Of a DNA stretch of 64,000 nucleotides, positions 45,097-54,197 are shown piece by piece (the stretch's first letter is position 1; every line of letters starts with the position of its first letter). The notes below the pieces were generated by a model. It did no database searches. It worked only from the letters and a program-made list of their open reading frames with translations, and had not been told where the DNA came from. Position numbers and translations under genes: made by a program. Origin of the DNA: Roseobacter litoralis Och 149 (lineage in GTDB: Bacteria > Pseudomonadota > Alphaproteobacteria > Rhodobacterales > Rhodobacteraceae); contig NC_015730.1 of assembly GCF_000154785.2 (NCBI RefSeq), positions 3,348,001 to 3,412,000 on the forward strand, written 5' to 3'.

Positions 45097-46953
45097 TCAG
45101 AATTCGTCCCAGCCGTCGTGGCTCGCACGTCCACCGCCACCTGCGACGGCACTTTTGGGCTGCGCTGGAGCCTGGGCTGGTCTGTCCATTTTGACAACTT
45201 TAGCTTCCTCGCCTGTCCGAAAGCTTGCCGTCGATTGCTTCAAATTATCAGCCTCGCTTGCGAGCAAGGCACTAGCAGCTGTGACTTCCTCAAATGAGGC
45301 CGCCTGTTTCTGTGTGTTTTGGTCAATTTGGCTTACTGCGGTTGTAATGTCGCCGATGCCATTCACCTGTTCTGATATTGCGGTGGATATCTCCTCAACC
45401 CCTTTCGAGATGCTGACAACGCTATCAGCAATCGCTTCCAGCGAAGACTTCGCGCCGGAGACTTTTTCAACACCCTCAGAAACCGCTGCATCACTTTTTG
45501 TGATCACAGCTGCTATTTCCTTTGAAGCTTCGGCCGCTCTTTGGGCGAGTTGGCGGACCTCAGAGGCGACTACAGAGAAGCCACGACCAGCCTCTCCCGC
45601 GCGCGCCGCTTCAACGCCAGCATTCAACGCAAGCAGATTAATCTGAAAAGCAATGTCCTCGATCATACCGACCACACGGGTAATCTCTTTTGAAGCGTCA
45701 GCGATACTTGCCATTGAGTCGGCGGCATCAGCTGCAACTTTTTCACTAGACTGGGCCGTATCACGCGCTGTCTGTGCGTTCTTGCTTGCGTCTTCGACGC
45801 TCCCGCTGACCTGCTTGATACTTGCAGAAAGTTCCTCGAGAGCCGCGGACGTCTCTTCCAGAGAAGCTGCATTCTGTTCAGCTTGTTTTGATAGTGCTTC
45901 GGAAGTATCGCGCAACTCAACTGATGATGAGACAAGCGTGTTACCGCTACCCGAAATATCAACGATGAGAGACTTAAGCCCGTCTATCATATTGTTCACA
46001 TTCTTCTGTAGATGGCCGAACGCTCCTCGGAAATCGCCGTCCATAGGCTTCGTCAGATCCCCACCGGCAACACGTTCCAACGCTTCACCGGTTCTGGAAA
46101 GACCCTGATCCACGGCACCCAACAATTGGTTGATGTTCTCTGCAAGCTCATTGAGGATCCGATCAGAGAATTTCGCATCCACTCGTTTGGAAAACTGACC
46201 GTCGATAGCGGCTTCCACAACGGTGCCGAATGAATTCCCAAGGTCGATCATCATGGCTTCCCTCTCTTCGGCTGCCTTATGATCCGCCTCTTCTTTTTCC
46301 TTCGCCATATCGACTTCACGTTGTGCAGCGGTCTCCGCCTCCTGTTTGGCTGCTTCAGCTTCTTCTTGTGCATTTTGAGCTTGATGACGTGCTTGGTCAG
46401 ATAGTTTCAAGCTCTCCTCCAACTCATCTGCTTTGACTTGCATCTCGTTATTGAGCCGTTGCAACTGAACGACCGTCAAGACAAGAGCTGCAGTTTCCAG
46501 AACGACAATCACGGCATGAAACGTGGTACGTCTGATGTTTTCAAGAAACCCGCCTGACGGATAGATTAAGGATGGCATCAGTATCGTCATTGAAACATGA
46601 TGGACCGCGATGATTGCAGCGGCGATCAACACGGCTGGCACGCTGCGCAAGCTCACCAAAATTGCAAGAAGGGCAAAGTACAGCATGTGGGTATCAATCT
46701 GCCAGGGGTGCCCCTGAAATGCCTGGTTAAATGCAATGGCCTGGCCAATCAAAGCGACAGCTGCGCCGACGGCTAGTAGCTTTGGTTGGCTCCACCCCAT
46801 TATGAAACCCAGACTGACAAAAGCTCCCGAAACAACGGCTGTCATCAACAGGCTTCCACCAATCAGGAATGCGGTGAGCATCGCACATGGAATGAACGAA
46901 GCTGCAATACCAAATACCATACGGGCTGGCGCAGACTGTTTTGATACAAACAT
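45097..46953 (-). CDS. Methyl-accepting chemotaxis protein
   Basis: The 618-residue protein has about six hydrophobic segments in residues 1-160 and no large periplasmic loop. A coiled coil rich in Glu/Ala follows (residues about 165-240), then a HAMP-like region and the signalling hairpin with the tip [45 protein letters not shown]. It ends with a linker and DGWDEF, resembling the CheR-tethering pentapeptide. It senses through or near the membrane. Its start lies five bases after a small exported-protein gene, so the two are likely cotranscribed. Confidence 0.92.
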   Translation of the reverse strand: MFVSKQSAPARMVFGIAASFIPCAMLTAFLIGGSLLMTAVVSGAFVSLGFIMGWSQPKLLAVGAAVALIGQAIAFNQAFQGHPWQIDTHMLYFALLAILVSLRSVPAVLIAAAIIAVHHVSMTILMPSLIYPSGGFLENIRRTTFHAVIVVLETAALVLTVVQLQRLNNEMQVKADELEESLKLSDQARHQAQNAQEEAEAAKQEAETAAQREVDMAKEKEEADHKAAEEREAMMIDLGNSFGTVVEAAIDGQFSKRVDAKFSDRILNELAENINQLLGAVDQGLSRTGEALERVAGGDLTKPMDGDFRGAFGHLQKNVNNMIDGLKSLIVDISGSGNTLVSSSVELRDTSEALSKQAEQNAASLEETSAALEELSASIKQVSGSVEDASKNAQTARDTAQSSEKVAADAADSMASIADASKEITRVVGMIEDIAFQINLLALNAGVEAARAGEAGRGFSVVASEVRQLAQRAAEASKEIAAVITKSDAAVSEGVEKVSGAKSSLEAIADSVVSISKGVEEISTAISEQVNGIGDITTAVSQIDQNTQKQAASFEEVTAASALLASEADNLKQSTASFRTGEEAKVVKMDRPAQAPAQPKSAVAGGGGRASHDGWDEF

Positions 46954-46958
46954 GAGAA

Positions 46959-47294
46959 CTAGATCCTCGGAACCTGGTTGATTTTTGGGATTTCAATGCC
47001 GCAGAGCGCTGCCAAGGCACTGGCGGGTATCATTGTGTAGCCAGAGGTTTGGAGCTGATCGTGTGCCGTTTGGGATGCAAGGATCATCCGTGACAGCGGA
47101 GGGCGAATTGGTCCGAGCTCCTGAGCTCCAGACGATGACATGTCCCTAGTTAGACTCGCTGATGATCCGAATTCGAAAACCAAGTAGACACCAGCTTTGT
47201 CGGGAAGACCCGACTGGGACGCGACGACGGACAATGGCCCAACGGCCAGCGTAAACACGAAGATACAGATTATCCAAAGCGAAGATTTAATCAT
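46959..47294 (-). CDS. Small exported protein of unknown function
   Basis: The 111-residue protein begins [20 protein letters not shown] with a clear signal peptide ending near VVASQ. The mature part has no recognised domain; segments [15 protein letters not shown] and [16 protein letters not shown] are visible. It is immediately upstream of the chemoreceptor gene (five-base gap). A periplasmic sensor partner for the receptor, which itself lacks a large periplasmic domain, is a possible role by inference. Confidence 0.6.
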   Translation of the reverse strand: MIKSSLWIICIFVFTLAVGPLSVVASQSGLPDKAGVYLVFEFGSSASLTRDMSSSGAQELGPIRPPLSRMILASQTAHDQLQTSGYTMIPASALAALCGIEIPKINQVPRI

Positions 47295-47878
47295 TCGTGA
47301 GGGGATACCGAAAGTGTCTTTCGCTTCGGTTAATTCGCGATAGCTCTCAGTACAATTGAGTGCGCGAAATTTTCTGACTTTCTTTTGCAGGCTAAGAAAG
47401 GTCCAGAAACGCTCTTCGACATGCTAAGGATATTGTTCTCGCAGGAAGTCGCTTTGTTTCGTTTGCAAGTGCAGGCATTTCCCCTGTTCGTGGGTACATA
47501 TGTATTGGAAATGTGTTGCCGTTTTCGAAAAGGTATACAGATAAAGGATACGCCTGACGGATACCTGCCCGGGGCGTACCTTGGCGAGTCCTCCGGAATT
47601 ACCTTGTAGCTCCCCAACAGCGGCCGTTCGTCGTTGTTGCAGAATCGGTCACCTTGGGCTCTCCTGACACCTTCGCCGCGTGATCGACGAAAGGCAGGTC
47701 TAAGATCAGGTACTTTTCGCTGCACCGCGTGTGTACTCACAAACAACGGCGATAATCGCATTCCCTTAACTTAGATACTAATCGACCAATGCTTTGCCGC
47801 AACACTGACACCCGCCCGTGCCGGTAAATCTATCATAGCTATATTCTCTTGACGTCATTCGTTTCCTACTAAGCCAGC
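47295..47878. other. Long non-coding gap
   Basis: These 584 bases contain overlapping open frames on both strands (for example MQAKKGPETLFDMLRILFSQ at 47385 and a 143-codon minus-strand frame) but none has a ribosome site, codon bias or motif I recognise. I call no gene. The region may contain the promoter of the exported protein. Confidence 0.35.
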
Positions 47879-48127
47879 TCAGCCCAGCAAGTTTAGATAG
47901 CCTGCTTTAAAATCTTCATCCGCTCTTTTAGGAACGAATTTCTCCGGCTTGTCTAAAACCCAATGGGTTGTCGCGATGAGCTTGGCAGATTTACCATCGC
48001 TGAAAATCACGCGCGGCCTGTGCTCGGGAACTGCTCTCTTAAACGCAGCCCCCGCATCAACTGCGGTTGTGAAAGTTTCTGTTACGTCGATATGAGCATA
48101 AGACAGCGTGTACGTTCCATTCATCAT
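47879..48127 (-). CDS. Small hypothetical protein
   Basis: The 82-residue protein begins MMNGTYTLSYAHIDVTETF and has segments RAVPEHRPRVIFSDGKSAKL and ATTHWVLDKPEKFVPK. I do not recognise a domain. Charged residues and even codon use suggest it is real. It is isolated, with long spacers on both sides. Confidence 0.5.
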   Translation of the reverse strand: MMNGTYTLSYAHIDVTETFTTAVDAGAAFKRAVPEHRPRVIFSDGKSAKLIATTHWVLDKPEKFVPKRADEDFKAGYLNLLG

Positions 48128-48621
48128 GAAAGTATTGCGGCATAATTGCTGACCTATTTCAAAGTTTCACGTGTCCCGAATACTCAATACACACAAACGC
48201 ATGCTGGGAAACATCATGAACGTTTCAGCGGGACTGTTTTGAATTGAGGCTCTTAGTTACCCAACTTTATTGGTGAGATTTGTAGTTCGGATCCCAACTG
48301 TGCAATTTATGCGCTCCTTCGCGATGCTCAGGCCGGGCCCGCGTGAACCAAGCCGCCCATCGCTGCGCTCAGCGTCTTGGCCATTCGGCTTTGGTCCCTC
48401 ACGCAAGAAAGTCTTGGGACTGCCGCCCCGAGCGCACTTCATTACAAACAGATCGAAGAGAAGCTTGCTTTAACGGCTTCCCGCGCCCTCAAAAGGCACG
48501 TGAGCCTCCGACAAAGACAGAGCTTCTTTTTCCGGTTTTCCCTTCCGTTTGCACCCCCGCTTCTCGCCGAAGGGCAAGAGTTGCATGCGCAACCCCTAAA
48601 CCCAAGGAAGGAAACAGGACA
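48128..48621. other. Upstream region of the island methyltransferase gene
   Basis: This 494-bp spacer precedes the DNA methyltransferase gene. From 48310 to 48470 the sequence is GC-rich and open in several frames, but I recognise no motif. Possible left end of the island; I saw no copy of the tRNA-Arg 3' end here. Confidence 0.35.
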
Positions 48622-49302
48622 ATGCAAAACAACCAAATCATAAACGGCGATGCCGCCGCAGTTTTAAAAACCATCGAAGAGGGCAGTGTTGATCTGGTGA
48701 TCACCGATCCGCCGTATCTTGTGAACTACAAAGACCGCCAAGGCCGCAGTTTGCAGAACGACAATAATCTGGGCGGTGTGTTGCCGGTGTTTGAGCCGAT
48801 GGCGCGAGCAATGAAGCAAAGTAGTTATGCGATTTGTTTCTCTGGCTGGTCAGCATTGCCCCAATTCACGCAAGCATGGGAGGCGGCAGGGCTTAAGATC
48901 GTCAGTGAGATTGTCTGGAGCAAGAAATACACATCGCGGCGTGGCTTTACGCAGTATCGCCATGAAAGCGCCTATGTCTTGGCGAAAGGCAATCCGGCAA
49001 AGCCTGCGCGCCCGATGAGTAGCGTGCAAGGCTGGGTCTATTCCGGCAATAAACGCCACCCCACGGAAAAAGCCGTTGAAATACTTGCGCCGCTTGTTCG
49101 GTGTTTCTCAAAGCCGGGCGATTTGGTGTGTGATCCGTTCTCAGGCTCAGACTCTACATCGGTTGCGGCGGTCTTGAATGGCCGGGACTATCTCGGGATT
49201 GAGCTGGAAAAAGCCCATTGCGAGACCGCGCGCGCGCGTTTGACAGAGGCGCGGCGGTATCGTGCAGAACAAGCCACCCAATACCAAAAGGTGGCGGCAT
49301 GA
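48622..49302 (+). CDS. DNA N6-adenine or N4-cytosine methyltransferase
   Basis: The 226-residue protein starts at the ATG behind AAGGAAGG. Motif IV DPPY is at residues 29-32 (LVITDPPYLVNYKD) and the SAM-binding FxGxG-like motif is DPFSGSDST near 178, with a TRD between. This is the beta-group order. It is short for a beta methyltransferase. No restriction gene adjoins. It is coupled (ATGA) to the next ORF, so it appears to be a solitary island methylase that could protect or regulate the element. Confidence 0.88.
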   Translation: MQNNQIINGDAAAVLKTIEEGSVDLVITDPPYLVNYKDRQGRSLQNDNNLGGVLPVFEPMARAMKQSSYAICFSGWSALPQFTQAWEAAGLKIVSEIVWSKKYTSRRGFTQYRHESAYVLAKGNPAKPARPMSSVQGWVYSGNKRHPTEKAVEILAPLVRCFSKPGDLVCDPFSGSDSTSVAAVLNGRDYLGIELEKAHCETARARLTEARRYRAEQATQYQKVAA

Positions 49303-49913
49303 CCTATCAAAGCGAACAACTTGGATTTGATGCATTGCTGGACACAGCAGCGCAGGACAATAAGCGCCTCAAGTTTGAACAGGAAACGCAGCATTTGCCC
49401 GCGCTGGCATCGGAGGCCTTTGCGTATCATCGCCAGCAGATCAAAGAGCATCACGCGGCCATGCTGGAAAACGATTTTGAGGCAGCAATTGCCATCCGCA
49501 AGGAGGCGCATTTGTTGGCGCTCAAGCTCAACAATGGCGAGCCGGGCATTCTTGCGGGGCAAACAGCGCCGGGATGCGTGCTTGCCGCGCAGTGCGCCGC
49601 ATCGCCCGGCGCGGTGCCGCTATGCGGTCAGAACGGGCGCTTTGAAATCACGCTGGAAACGGCGGATGCGCCATTGATCGCGCAGATCGACGCCAAGGGC
49701 ATGTTTGGCATTGGCGGAGCGTCGATGCCCTATGTCGGGTTTTCTACCCGCGCGATTGATCCGCTGCGGTCTTTTATCAGCGAAACAGGCTATCGCAGTT
49801 TTCTGGGGTGCTCTGTGCCGCCTGCGAAGGGTCTCACCGTTGACGGGTTTGTCCGCAAGATCATTGCCACGCATGTTCAGCAGGTCTTAAGGGGGGCGGC
49901 TTGTGAGTATTGA
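49299..49913 (+). CDS. Unknown protein coupled to the methyltransferase
   Basis: The 204-residue protein begins MTYQSEQLGFDALLDTAAQD in the ATGA overlap with the methyltransferase. An N-terminal helical part (QQIKEHHAAMLENDFEAAIAIRKEAHLLALKL) is followed by ITLETADAPLIAQIDAKGMFGIGG and YVGFSTRAIDPLRSFISETGYRSFLGC. I do not recognise the fold. The coupling suggests that the two proteins act together in the island. Confidence 0.6.
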   Translation: MTYQSEQLGFDALLDTAAQDNKRLKFEQETQHLPALASEAFAYHRQQIKEHHAAMLENDFEAAIAIRKEAHLLALKLNNGEPGILAGQTAPGCVLAAQCAASPGAVPLCGQNGRFEITLETADAPLIAQIDAKGMFGIGGASMPYVGFSTRAIDPLRSFISETGYRSFLGCSVPPAKGLTVDGFVRKIIATHVQQVLRGAACEY

Positions 49914-50023
49914 TCCGCGTTACTTTAAGACATAGCGAGAGAACTCCCCGATATTCTAAATCATTCATTTTATTGGACAAATATCTGTTTTTGTGGCAAA
50001 TATAGGATATTAATCCTACATTT

Positions 50024-50088
50024 GCGCCCGCATTTTGCCGCTGATCACGCTGTGATCCGCCCACGGCAAAGCTGCGGGCGCGTTTTTG
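50024..50088 (+). terminator. Nested hairpin with T tract, likely Rho-independent terminator
   Basis: The outer stem pairs GCGCCCGCA (50024-50032) with TGCGGGCGC (50073-50081) and is followed by GTTTTTG. Inside, TTTGCCG pairs with CGGCAAA and GATCAC with GTGATC around a 3-base loop. The T run places it on the plus strand, ending the methyltransferase transcript. The two extra inner stems are unusual and could also be a structured site or small RNA. Confidence 0.6.
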
Positions 50089-50159
50089 TATCCATTCCCA
50101 TTTCACAAAAAATCGCGCGGCTCTGGCTCTCGCCCCAGCCGCGCGGGAAAGATATTGCC

Positions 50160-50393
50160 ATGACTTACGACCCAGAAAAATACCGTGCGAGCCTCGCACA
50201 TAGAAATCTTCCGAAGGATCAGGAAGACGCAACGCTCGATGATTTATGGAGCATCTCACAAACCCTTGTGAATCGCGCCATTGCCAGACGTCATCCACAT
50301 CTATCGGCGCAAAGTGCCTTACTGAGTGATCCCCTTGCACACCCAAATCAGATAGACTGTGGCCACAGCCCGCAGACAAAGGAGACGCCATGA
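50160..50393 (+). CDS. Small island protein upstream of the recombinase
   Basis: The 77-residue protein starts MTYDPEKYRASLAHRNLPKD and continues ATLDDLWSISQTLVNRAIAR. It overlaps the recombinase start by four bases (ATGA), so translation is coupled. No fold is recognised. Its position suggests a recombination partner or regulator of the island. Confidence 0.6.
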   Translation: MTYDPEKYRASLAHRNLPKDQEDATLDDLWSISQTLVNRAIARRHPHLSAQSALLSDPLAHPNQIDCGHSPQTKETP

Positions 50394-50804
50394 CCTCGGA
50401 TCAAAACACACAGGGCGCGACCATCGCCGCCATCTATTGCCGGGTCTCTGGCACGCGCCAAGTCAAAAAGGGCGACGGCCTCGGCTCCCAGGAAGCGCGC
50501 TGCCGCGAATATGCCACTTACAAAGGCCACGAAGTTGCCGCCGTTTTCCGCGAAGAGGGCGTGTCGGGCGGCATTGCAGATCGCCCGGCCATGAAAGAAA
50601 TGCTCGCATGGCTGCGCAAACACCGCCACCAAAATCCGGTCGCCATTATTGACGACATCTCGCGTATCGCGCGCGGTGTCGAAGCACACTGGAAGCTGCG
50701 CGGTGCCATCGGCTCGGTTGGTGCAACGCTGGAAAGCCCCTCCATTGAATTTGGCGATGACAGCGATAGCCAGCTGATCGAAAACATGCTGGCCGGCGTC
50801 TCAC
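50390..50804 (+). pseudogene. Serine recombinase, 5' part, interrupted by IS66
   Basis: The frame starts ATGACCTCGG and encodes a resolvase catalytic domain: IAAIYCRVSGTRQ with nucleophile Ser20, EARCREYATYKGHEV, REEGVSGG and DDISRIARGVEAH. It reaches LIENMLAGVS and is then cut by an IS66-family element. It continues at 53611. Reconstructed, the protein would be about 280 residues, lacking the middle DNA-binding and zinc-ribbon parts, so it was probably already defective. Confidence 0.85.
50797..50804 (+). repeat. Left target-site duplication of IS66 copy 2
   Basis: CGTCTCAC immediately precedes the left IS66 terminus and is identical to the 8 bp following its right terminus (53603-53610). 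An 8-bp duplication is the IS66-family rule. Confidence 0.93.
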
Positions 50805-50903
50805 GTAACCGCGCGATTGGTACCGCCTGCCTGATTTTGGCTTGTTGCGTTAAGACACGTGCATAACGACGTCGTTAGTGACGTGTCTTATGTGGAGGGT
50901 GTC

Positions 50904-51272
50904 ATGCGCGGTGAGGTTTTAGGTGTTGAGCGTCGGCGTCGCTGGAATGACGATGACAAGTTGGCGATTGTTTCATCCGTCGGAATTGACGGGGCGACTG
51001 TCACGCATGTTGCGCATAGGCACGATGTGACGCGCCAGCAGATTTACAGATGGCGACATGAGCTTAAGAAGAAGGGGCTGTGGCCCACCGGCGAGGGTGC
51101 AGTTTTTCTGCCAATTGACTTCCATATTGCAGAGGCTGTGACACCACCGCCTGAGCCCACGCCGCCATCTGCTGTGGAGCTTCGCTTGAGCAATGGACGT
51201 TGTTTGCGATTTGACACTGCCGTGGACGCCGCCGCGCTGACACGACTGATCCGCGCGGTAGACGCGGCGTGA
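50904..51272 (+). CDS. tnpA: IS66 TnpA accessory protein
   Basis: The 122-residue protein from the ATG behind GGAGG contains a helix-turn-helix (WNDDDKLAIVSSVGIDGATVTHVAHRHDVTRQQIYRWR) and ends ALTRLIRAVDAA, as in IS66 Orf1. It overlaps tnpB by four bases. Confidence 0.88.
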   Translation: MRGEVLGVERRRRWNDDDKLAIVSSVGIDGATVTHVAHRHDVTRQQIYRWRHELKKKGLWPTGEGAVFLPIDFHIAEAVTPPPEPTPPSAVELRLSNGRCLRFDTAVDAAALTRLIRAVDAA

Positions 51273-51616
51273 TTGGTCCGGGAACTGGGGTTCGGGTCTA
51301 TCTGGCTTGTGGCGTCACGGATATGAGGAAAGGCATCGCGGGCCTTTCGGCTTTGACCCAGGATGTGCTGCGTCAGAAACCGGCGGGTGGTGCGGTGTTC
51401 GCTTTCCGGGGGCGGCGAGGTGATCGGCTGAAGTTGCTGTATTGGGATGGCCAAGGGTTTTGCCTGTACTACAAGGTTCTAGAGCGCGGCCGATTTCCAT
51501 GGCCAAGCGCCAAAGATGGTTCTGCGCGGTTGACCTCTGCGCAGCTTGCGATGCTCTGGGAAGGGATCGACTGGCGACGTCCGGATTGGGGCGCTCCGCC
51601 CGCGCGTGTAGGGTGA
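51269..51616 (+). CDS. tnpB: IS66 TnpB (Orf2) protein
   Basis: The 115-residue protein reads VRVYLACGVTDMRKGIAGLSALTQDVL and RGRRGDRLKLLYWDGQGFCLYYK, the IS66 Orf2 signature. It begins in the ATGA overlap with tnpA. It is required for IS66 transposition; its biochemical role is not established. Compared with copy 1 tnpB, it is intact. Confidence 0.9.
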   Translation: MIGPGTGVRVYLACGVTDMRKGIAGLSALTQDVLRQKPAGGAVFAFRGRRGDRLKLLYWDGQGFCLYYKVLERGRFPWPSAKDGSARLTSAQLAMLWEGIDWRRPDWGAPPARVG

Positions 51617-51677
51617 TTTACGTCTGTATGGGCGTTATTTATATGGTGCCTCAGCCTGCTTTTTGGTAATCAGACGC

Positions 51678-53291
51678 ATGTCGAAACCCGCTGAAAACCT
51701 CTCCGATGATCCTGCTGTATTGAGGGCGATGATCGCAGAACTACAGGCTGAAAACGCCAAAATCTCGGCGACGCTGCGGGTCCATGATCAGCTGGTCCAG
51801 GCGCTTCGTTTACGGATCGCTAAACTCCAGAAGCTGGCTTTCGGCAAGTCCTCGGAAAAGATTGAACGCGAGATCGAGCAACTTGAACTGGCGCTCGAAG
51901 ACTTGCTGGTTGCCGTGGCCGAAACCGATGATGCGCCCATCGATGAAGGGTTGGACGAACCCTCGCAAGAGGCTGCCGATGCGCCCGTTTTGCGCCGCCG
52001 CCCGCGCGTCTCGGATACGACCCTGCGGGAGCGCCATGAGCTTGATCCTGGCACGTGCTGTCCTGACTGTGGTGGTGATCTGCGCGTGGTGGGAGAGGAT
52101 GTCAGCGAGTTGCTGGATATGATCGCGGCGCAGATGAAAGTCATCCAGATCGCCCGCATCAAGAAATCCTGCCGTCGTTGCGAAAAGATGGTGCAGGAGC
52201 CCGCACCGAGCCGCCCGATCTCGGGCAGCATGGCGGGACCAAACCTGCTGGCCCACATTTTGGTCTCCAAATTTGATGATCACCTTCCCCTCTATCGTCA
52301 GCACGAGATATTTGCCCGCATGGGTGCCGACATCCCAGAAAGCACGCTTGTTGGCTGGTGTGGGCGGGCAATGAAAACCCTGTCGCGGCTTATAGTGCGG
52401 ATCGAGGCCGACATCATGGGCAGCGATCTGCTGCATGCGGACGATACGCCGATCCGGGTGCTGGATCGGTCAAAGCGCGACAAGGGTCTTGGAAAAGGGG
52501 TCAGACAAGGCCGGATCTGGGCCTATGTGCGGGACCAACGCCCCTGGGCGGGGACTTCACCACCCGGTGCCGTCTATCGGTTTGCGCCAGACTGGAAGGA
52601 AGAGCATGTCCTTAGCCATCTGGCTGACGCGCGCGGCATTCTGCAAGCCGACGGCTATAAGGGATATGCCAAACTCTACGTGCCTGAACCGGGTGGCGTG
52701 CCGCGTTTACGCGAAGCGGCCTGTTGGGCGCATCTGCGGCGTGACTTCCATGATTTTTGGGCATCGACCAAATCCGAGATCGCCCGCGAGGCGCTCGACC
52801 GGATCGGCAAGCTCTACGACATTGAGCGTGACATCAACGGTCAACCCGCTGACGTCCGTCATGCCGCGCGGCAAAAGTTGAGCAAGCCAAAGGTCACGGC
52901 CTTCTTTGCCTGGTCTGAACAACAACTCCTGCGCATTCCCGGCAAAAGTGATCTGGCCAAAGCCTTCAGGTATGGGTTGAGCCGCAAGGATGCGTTCAGC
53001 CTGTTCTTGACTGACGGTCGTGTGGCCATCGACAACAATCCCGCCGAGCGTGCCCTGCGCCCGATTGGAATCGGCAGAAAAAATTGGCTATTTGCAGGGG
53101 CGGATACCGGTGCAGAAACTCTCGCACGCGCCATGACGGTCATTGAAACGGCCAAGCTCAACGGTCTCGACCCGCAGGCCTATCTTGCTGACATTCTCGA
53201 CCGCATTCACGATCATAAGGTCAACCGGCTGGATGAGTTGCTGCCGTGGAACTGGGCACCGCTGAACGCGACCCATTCAGAGGCTGCCTGA
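51678..53291 (+). CDS. tnpC: IS66 TnpC transposase
   Basis: The 537-residue protein has an N-terminal leucine-rich coiled coil (QLVQALRLRIAKLQKLAFGKSSEKIE), a zinc-binding pair (CCPDCGGDL, CRRCEKM), and the DDE catalytic blocks HADDTPIRVLD, QADGYKGYAKLY and NNPAERALRPIGIGRKNWLFAG. The C-terminus ends near INRLDELLPWNW-like sequence. The frame is complete. Its stop overlaps the start of the extra gene (TGATG). Confidence 0.92.
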   Translation: MSKPAENLSDDPAVLRAMIAELQAENAKISATLRVHDQLVQALRLRIAKLQKLAFGKSSEKIEREIEQLELALEDLLVAVAETDDAPIDEGLDEPSQEAADAPVLRRRPRVSDTTLRERHELDPGTCCPDCGGDLRVVGEDVSELLDMIAAQMKVIQIARIKKSCRRCEKMVQEPAPSRPISGSMAGPNLLAHILVSKFDDHLPLYRQHEIFARMGADIPESTLVGWCGRAMKTLSRLIVRIEADIMGSDLLHADDTPIRVLDRSKRDKGLGKGVRQGRIWAYVRDQRPWAGTSPPGAVYRFAPDWKEEHVLSHLADARGILQADGYKGYAKLYVPEPGGVPRLREAACWAHLRRDFHDFWASTKSEIAREALDRIGKLYDIERDINGQPADVRHAARQKLSKPKVTAFFAWSEQQLLRIPGKSDLAKAFRYGLSRKDAFSLFLTDGRVAIDNNPAERALRPIGIGRKNWLFAGADTGAETLARAMTVIETAKLNGLDPQAYLADILDRIHDHKVNRLDELLPWNWAPLNATHSEAA

Positions 53292-53587
53292 TGGCTGCGG
53301 TGACACATGTCTGCACCATCGACTATGTCGCCAAAATGCTGAGCGAGGACGTCGAGCTTCTCGAAGCGATCATCTCCAACGACGACAACCTCACATATGG
53401 CAACATCGTCAGCGTATATGCCGGCGCTGACGAAACCGTCTCCGCACTGACCGACGACGGCATCACGGAGCTGAAGGACATGATCGGCGACGCCCGCGCA
53501 ATCACCAAAACCTGGCATGAATTCCTTGATGACTTCGTAGATGACGCCGAACTTGTCGCCCGCATCAAGGCTAAATCACCGCGGTAA
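53291..53587 (+). CDS. Acidic passenger protein of the IS66 element
   Basis: The 98-residue protein starts MAAVTHVCTIDYVAKMLSED at the ATG sharing one base with the tnpC stop. It is strongly acidic (many Asp and Glu) and looks helical, with EDVELLEAIISNDDNLTYGNI and WHEFLDDFVDDAELVARI. The canonical IS66 set has three genes, so this is a passenger. It ends 15 bp before the right terminus. It could modulate transposition or the host; function unknown. Confidence 0.72.
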   Translation: MAAVTHVCTIDYVAKMLSEDVELLEAIISNDDNLTYGNIVSVYAGADETVSALTDDGITELKDMIGDARAITKTWHEFLDDFVDDAELVARIKAKSPR

Positions 53588-53602
53588 CAATGGAGCGGTT
53601 AC

Positions 53603-53610
53603 CGTCTCAC
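53603..53610 (+). repeat. Right target-site duplication of IS66 copy 2
   Basis: CGTCTCAC directly follows the right IS66 terminus and equals the 8 bp at 50797-50804. Confidence 0.93.
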
Positions 53611-54038
53611 AGCACCACCGCCAGAAGAACGCCCTGAAAGCCTTGGACGCCAAGATTGGAAAACTCACGGACAGGCTCATTGAAACGGACAGCCCGGCGA
53701 CTATCCGCGCTTACGAAGGCAAGTTGGAAAAGCTGGAGGCGCAAAAAGCACTAATCGCTGAGAATCTTACCAAAGCTCCGACATCCGTATCGGACTTTGA
53801 CACTGAATTCCGAACCGCGATGAATTTTCTCGCAAACCCTTGGAATCTTTGGGTTTCCAAGCACCCAAAGGACCGCAAGACGCTTCTAAAACTGGTCTTC
53901 GCCAGCCCACTGCCATACGCACGAAAAAAAGGATTCCGAACCGCCAAAACCACCATACCTTTCAAGGTCTTAGGCGATCTTTCTGACCCTGAAAAAGAAA
54001 TGGCGGACCGAGGAGGATTCGAACCCCCGACCCCTTGA
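53611..54038 (+). pseudogene. Serine recombinase, 3' part
   Basis: With the IS and one repeat copy removed, base 50804 joins 53611 in frame to give GVS-QHHRQKNA-LKALDAKIGKL. The remaining residues form the recombinase coiled coil and tail (LETDSPATIRAYEGKLEKLE-like, FLANPWNLWVSKHPKDRKTLLKLVFA). About 250 residues that normally lie between HHRQKNA and this coiled coil are missing. The last twelve residues, MADRGGFEPPTP, are read antisense through the 3' end of tRNA-Arg. Confidence 0.82.
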
Positions 54039-54077
54039 TTCGTAGTCAAGTACTCTATCCAGCTGAGCTATCGGTCC
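54001..54077 (-). tRNA. tRNA-Arg (anticodon ACG)
   Basis: The complement starts GGACCGATAGCTCAGCTGG and has acceptor stem GGACCGA/TCGGTCC, the D-loop block AGCTCAGCTGGATAGAG, anticodon stem CTTGA-CTACGAA-TCAAG with anticodon ACG, T-arm GGGGGTTCGAATCC and discriminator G. CCA is encoded (54001-54003). The 3' end faces the serine-recombinase island at lower coordinates, as expected if the island uses this tRNA as its target. Confidence 0.95.
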
Positions 54078-54197
54078 ACTAGCGCGTGGTTTAGTGATGC
54101 CTTATGATTTATGCAAGCCCAAAGGCATCAAAATTGCTGTCATTTTTTCACCCCCGTTTTCGGCCTGTATGTGCGGCCTCGGCGGACTCCGCGCAGT

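Larger units (their letters stand above)
50805..53602 (+). mobile_element. IS66-family element, copy 2, intact
   Basis: Ends GTAACCGCGCGATTGGTACC and (inverted) GTAACCGCTCCATTGTTACC match at 17 of 20 positions. The 2798-bp element carries tnpA, tnpB, tnpC and one extra gene. It is bounded by identical 8-bp repeats CGTCTCAC, so insertion was recent or is well preserved. It is only distantly related to copy 1, which has GTAAGCG ends. Confidence 0.93.

Noticed and set aside
47330..47761. 143-codon minus-strand frame
   Set aside because: Composition rich in Arg/Ser/Cys, no ribosome site and no family resemblance.
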